DNA of 61,527 nt from a virus. Below are positions 57,201 to 61,527 of the stretch, piece after piece (the first letter of the stretch is position 1; each line of letters opens with the position of its first letter). The notes beneath the pieces were generated by a model. That model was not told the DNA's origin. It saw only the letters and a program-made list of their open reading frames with translations, and ran no database searches. The stretch covers positions 1 through 61,527 of the IMG/VR virus record IMGVR_UViG_3300009506_000028; one strand, given 5' to 3'. A program made the position numbers and the translations under genes.

Positions 57201-60200
57201 TAATGTTATCGAAACTATCAGCATGCACCTCCATGATCCCACGAACCTTATTCATCGGATCAATTGCTATAAGTCCTAGATAATCCCTACCAACCTGTAC
57301 CTCTTTTGAAACTTGAGCAAGTTGGTTTTGATTCTTGATGATCATCCCGAGTACCTTGTGAGGCTTTACTGGCGTGTCCATGCTATAGGTGTGAGGCATG
57401 GCCTCCTCTCTGATATCAGTCATGAGACGGCCGCCAGGATCGGCATAAATCATGCCGAAGCTATTAGAGTTAATTACTATGTGGGCAATGAACCCAGGGA
57501 CAGAGGAGGCAAATTTGCGGGTAGCATTAACATCACCAATGGATGGGGACGGGTTACCGCTTGGGTGATTGTGAAGAAGGAAATACCCATCACCGCCAAG
57601 ATTGTTTATCTGACGTTCCAGCTCTGCAAAATTCTCCTCATTATCAAGCCCGTCCTTCCCGACAAAACTAGCTGTAGATGATGGTAAGCGAGAGGTAACC
57701 CCGGTTTGACCAACTACCTGGTCACCTTTCATGATGAAAACACGTAATGTCTCATAGTGTGGGTTGCGGTAAATCTGAGACAGTAGCGCCAGATCCATGC
57801 CGTTTTTTACAGTCTGACCAATAAGTTTGGCTTTGCTCTCCTCCTTGAACTCTTTGGGTATTGCGCTACCAAGAAGTGATGGCTTATGTTCAGCGCGGCG
57901 CTTCTCAAGGTCTGCCATCAGCTCATCAGCCATGAGCTGGTCATCCATGGTGGCCCCTGGTCGCTTCTCATAATCCACCACGCCATAAGGATCTGACGGG
58001 CTTTGCACGGAAGTTATCGCGCTCGGTGCTGCCCTGCGGTTCCCCTCGGAGACAAAGCGGCGTGAGCGTCCAATCAGGGCGGCGATATCGGTCTCTGTGT
58101 ACTCCAGATCCGTGAAGTGGCGGAGGGCTTCCTTGATGGCACTGACCACCTTTTGCCATAGGGTAGGCTGCTTTCCGGTCTGTGCCTGGTAAGCGATATA
58201 CTCCTCGGCGGCGACACGTCGGCCGAAATCAGTCTTGAGATCCAGCTCAGGATAGGCGCGTTTCACCAGGTCACGGATCTCGTTGACGTTGGAGAGGAAG
58301 ACCTGACGCATCAGCGGATCCAGCTTGTCCCCCATAATGGAGCGGAGACCGTAATGACCGACTACTTCATGGAGAAATGTCTCGGTCGCATCACCCTCGG
58401 CGGCCATGTTATCGGCCACCAGATAAATCTCCTTGCTGGTGTTGTCGAACCAGCCACGTACCATTGAGAAATCGCTGTTTGTCTCTTCCAGCTCATCCAC
58501 CGCGGCCTTGGGCAGGTCGTAGGAAGTGGGTACCACATGCGCCTTTGGCGCACCTGGCATCTGTTTGATGAGTGGCTGGATCTCATCATCGACGGAGCTA
58601 ACCTTTGCCTTGGTTCCTTCTGGAAGCGGGGCCTTGTGGAATAGGACCTCTCTGGTTTTCGATAACTGATCGCGTAGCTTGATGACAGCCTTGGTCCTGG
58701 CCTCCTCGTCGAACCGCTCCCCATACTTGGCCCACTTTATCCCGTGCTTATCCAGGATCGCCAGGGTCTCCTTGCTGGTCTTGTTCGGCACGACGGCACC
58801 GGCGAACTCATCCAGGGTGACGGCGCGGTGTGGTTTTGCCTCAAAGTATGGGACAGGGGCCTCCATCACGGCATCACCGGCCTCGATCCCCATGTCAATG
58901 ATCTTGCTAGGCACACCGCTGAATCCATTGGCTGACAGGGCGCGTCTCATTGCCTTCTCAGACCCGTACTTGAGACGTGTCCTTGCCCAGGTAGCCAGTG
59001 CCTTCATGGAACTATCAAAGCCAGCCCACCGGTCAATATCACCGTCCCAGTCCTTTTCGGTGTAGTACTCGACCACAGCCTCACGAAAGTCGGTTGTTTT
59101 CTTCTCGGCGTCTTTTCTGGAGGCCTCTATCTCGGCCTCGCTCCCTAGTTGCCACTGGGCGCTGTTGCGCATTTCAGTAAGATCGCCCATCTTTTTGGCA
59201 GCTACGGCCCGCGCTTTTCCGGGACCAAAGACCATCGTATCCTCTTGGGCATGGGTACCGTTTCGCGTCATGTACTCCACGATGTTCTCCAGGTTGTAGG
59301 CCAGCTTTCTCCCGCCAATAGTTAGCCGTGGCTCACCCATCATGCTGAGAACCTTGTTGGTAACCCATGCCTGGAACTGCGCCTCTTTGCCTTTCAGCTT
59401 TTTGTCCAGCCGCTCCTCGGTGGCATATTTATCAATGACTCTCGTGCCATATTTTGCCTGGTCGTTCCATAGTTCATGGAAGGTATTGAGGTATATCTTG
59501 CCCTCTTTGTCGGTGTAGCTGTTTCCTGGCTCCATCATGGAGTCAGTCTGGATCAGCTCCTCGACTGACGGCTCCCCTTTCTTCGCCTTGTCCAGCTTGC
59601 TGTAAATGTCATAGAGGTAATCATGGATCGCCTCTCTCGCCACGGCCCCGGCATCCTTATAAAGCTGGATGCGTCGCGGATCCTCTATCCCCAATTTCTC
59701 CGCCTCAAGGTCGGCGTTCTTGAAGAACTCCCTTACTTTTGGGTCAAATGAGATCGGGTTACGCGGCCGTGCATCGCGTGTGACAGGGCGGCTACCTTTT
59801 CCGGTAGTCTCCTCCAGGAACCACTCCTTGACCCCGTTGCTCCGTACCATGGCGCTAATCGCCCGCTCCGGGTCAATCTTCGTGGCGGTGTAGAGATAGT
59901 CCCAGGCCTCACTCATGGCGGAGGAGTGGTTTGTTCCTTCCATTTTCTCAGCATAGGGACGCATGGCATCCAGGAGCGCCTGAACATCTGCCACTTTGGC
60001 CTTTTTGTATTCAGGAACCGGGAAGGTTGAAGAGTAGGAATCCGAGTCATGGATCTCGACCTTGTTAGGGTCGCCCAGGTCTTTGGTGCCAATGAGGGTG
60101 ATCTCACCATATCCACCCAGCCCCATATCCCCGCGCACGACGGCAATAGATGGAACAGCAAACCCGCCCATCTTGTCGGCATAGGCTAAGTTGTCAGGGG

Positions 60201-61527
60201 TCAGATTGTGGAGGGTGGAAAGCGACTCCTTGATGTCCTTGTGGAATCGGCCTACCGCCTCCTCCGGTTTCTGAATAGTGACGATCCTGGACTTTACCCC
60301 AGTGCGCTTAATCAGCTTGGCATCGTTAAAGGTACCGGCCTCAAGGTCCTCAACGTGAGCCCCGACCTCATCCAGCCACTCACGGAAATCGCTCTGTTTT
60401 TTGGTGTCACGGAAGAAAGTACTCTCTGACATGACGGAGACCATGGTTCCGCCAGGTTTCAGGAGATTGTTATAGGCATGGGTGACGTGATCAATGTCCT
60501 GCCCTTTCTCAAAGGGTGGGTTCATGATGATGCGGTCATATTTCTTGCCGCTGTACTCCAGCATGTTCCAGGCGATCGGCTTGTAGCCTTTTGCTTCCAG
60601 GAGTTCGCGCAAGGTAGGGTTTACCTCGATGACATCAGGCGTTATTCCGGTAGTGTCCCGGATAACATCAGCCAGGTGGCCGGCACCTGCCTCCGGTTCC
60701 AGAATGGACATGCCAGGCTCTACATCTGCCAGATCCACCATGCGCTCACTGGCGGCTTGTGGTGTCGGGAAGAAGCCAGCGATCTTGTTACCAAGGAGAC
60801 CGACCTCCAGCTCCCTGATATGCTTGGCGCGTTTCTGCTCCTCGGTCAGGCCACCACTTTCGGCATACTGATTAAGGAGTGCCTGGGCTCGCTCAAACTG
60901 TCCCTCTGTGGTGATGCCGGCTTTCTCTACCCGCTTGAACTCCTTGATGAAGGTCCGCACGGTGGAGTACTTCATGACATCACGGCCGTCCTTGTCTGCA
61001 GCTTTCAGGAGCCTGTCTACTGCCAGGGCTTCATCGGCTGACAGGGTTCTAGGCTTCTCCATGATTCGCATGCGGGAGACGGTCTTAACATCATCAGCAA
61101 TGCCCTTGATGCCTTTGACCCCCTCCAGGAGCTCCTTCTTTTCATATATCCGCATGACTGGCTGCGGGAAACTGGAGCGCCCCATCATGGTCTCGATATC
61201 GGCACGGGTGGTGATCCCACTAAGCTCCTCCGGCAGGACACCGGCCTCAATGGCGTCCGCCATGCTGCGCATAATGGCCTGTACTTTCTGCAAGCGCTCG
61301 CCATCAGCCCGCATGCCGTTGGCGATACGTGACCGCCTGGCGGTGATATTCTGGTTGGAAATAGCCGGGTTTAGCTTCTCATCGATCTGCTTTTCCATGT
61401 TGTCAGCCATCATCCGCAACTTTCCGGCCTTCTTCTTATCGGCAGCGGAGAGGGTTGGCTCTGCTGGTGCGGCGGGCTTTTCTTTTGCCGGAGCTGGTTT
61501 CTCTGCTTTTGCGATAGGTGTCTCTGA
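54283..61527 (-). CDS. Giant polyvalent protein, C-terminal part (residues about 1386-3799)
   Basis: This continues the gene that starts at 4299; joined through the 144-bp repeat it has 3,799 residues and stops at 54283. A methyltransferase segment has ILEPEAGAGHLAD at about 1661 and the catalytic NPPF at about 1720. A zincin-type metalloprotease has HEVVGH at about 2436. A RadC/JAMM segment has HNHPSGNPSPSIGD at about 2702. The last 400 residues (with LIPFYSWLEINTSRYTRLFR and a membrane-like segment near 3507-3530) resemble the LPD38 domain of large polyvalent proteins. Such proteins are thought to be injected with the DNA to modify host defences. The whole assignment is by motif, not by search. 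Confidence 0.88.
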   Translation of the reverse strand, partial: SETPIAKAEKPAPAKEKPAAPAEPTLSAADKKKAGKLRMMADNMEKQIDEKLNPAISNQNITARRSRIANGMRADGERLQKVQAIMRSMADAIEAGVLPEELSGITTRADIETMMGRSSFPQPVMRIYEKKELLEGVKGIKGIADDVKTVSRMRIMEKPRTLSADEALAVDRLLKAADKDGRDVMKYSTVRTFIKEFKRVEKAGITTEGQFERAQALLNQYAESGGLTEEQKRAKHIRELEVGLLGNKIAGFFPTPQAASERMVDLADVEPGMSILEPEAGAGHLADVIRDTTGITPDVIEVNPTLRELLEAKGYKPIAWNMLEYSGKKYDRIIMNPPFEKGQDIDHVTHAYNNLLKPGGTMVSVMSESTFFRDTKKQSDFREWLDEVGAHVEDLEAGTFNDAKLIKRTGVKSRIVTIQKPEEAVGRFHKDIKESLSTLHNLTPDNLAYADKMGGFAVPSIAVVRGDMGLGGYGEITLIGTKDLGDPNKVEIHDSDSYSSTFPVPEYKKAKVADVQALLDAMRPYAEKMEGTNHSSAMSEAWDYLYTATKIDPERAISAMVRSNGVKEWFLEETTGKGSRPVTRDARPRNPISFDPKVREFFKNADLEAEKLGIEDPRRIQLYKDAGAVAREAIHDYLYDIYSKLDKAKKGEPSVEELIQTDSMMEPGNSYTDKEGKIYLNTFHELWNDQAKYGTRVIDKYATEERLDKKLKGKEAQFQAWVTNKVLSMMGEPRLTIGGRKLAYNLENIVEYMTRNGTHAQEDTMVFGPGKARAVAAKKMGDLTEMRNSAQWQLGSEAEIEASRKDAEKKTTDFREAVVEYYTEKDWDGDIDRWAGFDSSMKALATWARTRLKYGSEKAMRRALSANGFSGVPSKIIDMGIEAGDAVMEAPVPYFEAKPHRAVTLDEFAGAVVPNKTSKETLAILDKHGIKWAKYGERFDEEARTKAVIKLRDQLSKTREVLFHKAPLPEGTKAKVSSVDDEIQPLIKQMPGAPKAHVVPTSYDLPKAAVDELEETNSDFSMVRGWFDNTSKEIYLVADNMAAEGDATETFLHEVVGHYGLRSIMGDKLDPLMRQVFLSNVNEIRDLVKRAYPELDLKTDFGRRVAAEEYIAYQAQTGKQPTLWQKVVSAIKEALRHFTDLEYTETDIAALIGRSRRFVSEGNRRAAPSAITSVQSPSDPYGVVDYEKRPGATMDDQLMADELMADLEKRRAEHKPSLLGSAIPKEFKEESKAKLIGQTVKNGMDLALLSQIYRNPHYETLRVFIMKGDQVVGQTGVTSRLPSSTASFVGKDGLDNEENFAELERQINNLGGDGYFLLHNHPSGNPSPSIGDVNATRKFASSVPGFIAHIVINSNSFGMIYADPGGRLMTDIREEAMPHTYSMDTPVKPHKVLGMIIKNQNQLAQVSKEVQVGRDYLGLIAIDPMNKVRGIMEVHADSFDNIKSIQEIARNFAVQTGGQQLFITQVPNNYLRHRIESAIHLNIFTDAITTDGESIRQQKPELIPTHGLIFGEQMIGEIAEEKGSPYNAAADIINSMPEETRTRIEDARKGLADQRTLREKIRDWGTEIKEGFTRHYQNLPVIPEYAQALEALRQMEAAPQASKDAAERILDKITRGMNPADYELFSLKVLLDDLAYEDSIGHDLPFALDHESLTQAKRRTDEAVANNDLVRQRLKTRKDEIDKITAGLVNRGVLSAETLKNPAYFRHQVLTYARMQQIAAGSSKVKKPKPGYAKHRAGSLEDINANYIEAEFEFMQRAMVDMKMIDTIERIRANYDKLPEIKKQAKDAGMGRNDWRTIIPSGYRIWQPEKGNVWYRGQTVSEQALDHFLDMVVDVASQDEILPQDITLTAAEMLQGIRTGLMMGGKKRELVLPEALADTMDNMRELTEEGVFDKVLAVPLRHWKRWVLINPRRVIKYNLNNLSGDMDAAIAANPHMLSRLPEAIKELWSVMHGADPSPRYLEAVERGVFDSGLSIQEIPDINALDKYGRLTQTKEVKGLKDWAGSIAYKVWNGLQDFTRFRENWMRYAAYLDYADRLAGGENLAEVGWGASNPEMVETLLKSDYRDAAGILAREAIGDYGNVSAYGMQIRNKLIPFYSWLEINTSRYTRLFRNAWGQGIGSTGRVGAVLTTSLLVRMAFLYGAVQLFNNLFFGDDEDDLDVTERMRLHINLGKDSDGKVRSIKFQGALSDYLAWFGFENAVAAMTEIDKGRASWGDVMTAILKAPINKVVGGVTPVIRTPVELLSGQSFWPDVFNPRPMSDRKREAVRLFSLENEYDWLTGAPTRGYARSWTGAIIYRRDPGEIAYNRIKGLVHDWNRKVKGIEGSSTFQTPRSVALRNYKIALRYGDQAAAKRYRRELAQMGVTWKDLGRSIENAHPLGTIAKKDRIRFLHTLTPKEREMLSKAISWYREVYR
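61384..61527. repeat. Direct terminal repeat, right copy
   Basis: Identical to bases 1-144. It encodes 48 codons in phase with the giant leftward gene, so the two window ends overlap in a circular map. Confidence 0.95.

Overview
This window looks like a complete, circularly assembled genome of an uncultivated tailed phage, most likely a podovirus, of about 61,383 unique bp. The first 144 bases are repeated exactly as the last 144, and one giant reading frame runs through the junction in phase. The host is probably Gram-negative: there is an overlapping inner/outer-membrane spanin pair, a Tat-type signal peptide, and enzymes of ADP-heptose metabolism. No long tail tube, tape-measure or sheath gene is visible. 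A portal, a short adaptor and nozzle-like tail genes, and a roughly 3,800-residue protein in the position of an ejection protein suggest a short-tailed phage, loosely recalling the Bcep22/F116 type. That comparison is from memory of the families, not a search.

Late leftward module (about 31.3 kb down to 1, continuing across the junction to 54.3 kb): after a control region at 31.3-31.4 kb come terS, a membrane protein, an M15 endolysin, a holin candidate with a 23-residue membrane peptide, Rz/Rz1, a small tail-type protein, a GT-A glycosyltransferase, a 1,510-residue repeat protein, terL, portal, scaffold and major capsid protein. These are followed by a methyltransferase-heptosyltransferase (GT9) fusion, adaptor, tail nozzle, repeat-rich fibre-like proteins, two probable internal virion proteins and a 3,799-residue polyvalent protein. 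That last protein carries pyrophosphatase-like, ExoX-C-like, ADP-ribosyltransferase-like, methyltransferase, zincin and RadC/JAMM segments.

Leftward accessory module (38.6 to 31.5 kb): many small overlapping genes, including zinc-ribbon and membrane proteins, a KTSC protein, a DUF4406-DUF550 fusion and a TylF-like O-methyltransferase. Inside it lies a roughly 500-bp non-coding tract behind a near-consensus sigma-70 promoter, a candidate structured RNA. A divergent control region at 38.69-38.76 kb also drives a short rightward operon (38.8-41.5 kb) that includes a KorA/TrfB-like DNA-binding protein.

Replication/modification modules: a leftward operon (47.7 to 41.7 kb) carries an O-like replication protein with phased TGATATCA iterons inside its gene, a sulfotransferase, Dam and a DUF968 nuclease. 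A rightward operon (47.8-54.2 kb) carries an ERF recombinase, Gp157, a DUF2303 protein, SSB, a GmhA-type heptose isomerase, an HldE-C-type adenylyltransferase and a Tat-signal protein. I see no DNA polymerase, helicase, primase, RNA polymerase, integrase or tRNA gene.

The most striking theme is scattered glycan chemistry: two steps of ADP-heptose synthesis, a GT9 heptosyltransferase fused to a methyltransferase inside the virion gene cluster, a second glycosyltransferase beside a Thr-rich repeat protein, an O-methyltransferase and a sulfotransferase. Together these could make a phage-encoded system that decorates a virion protein or the host surface with modified heptose.
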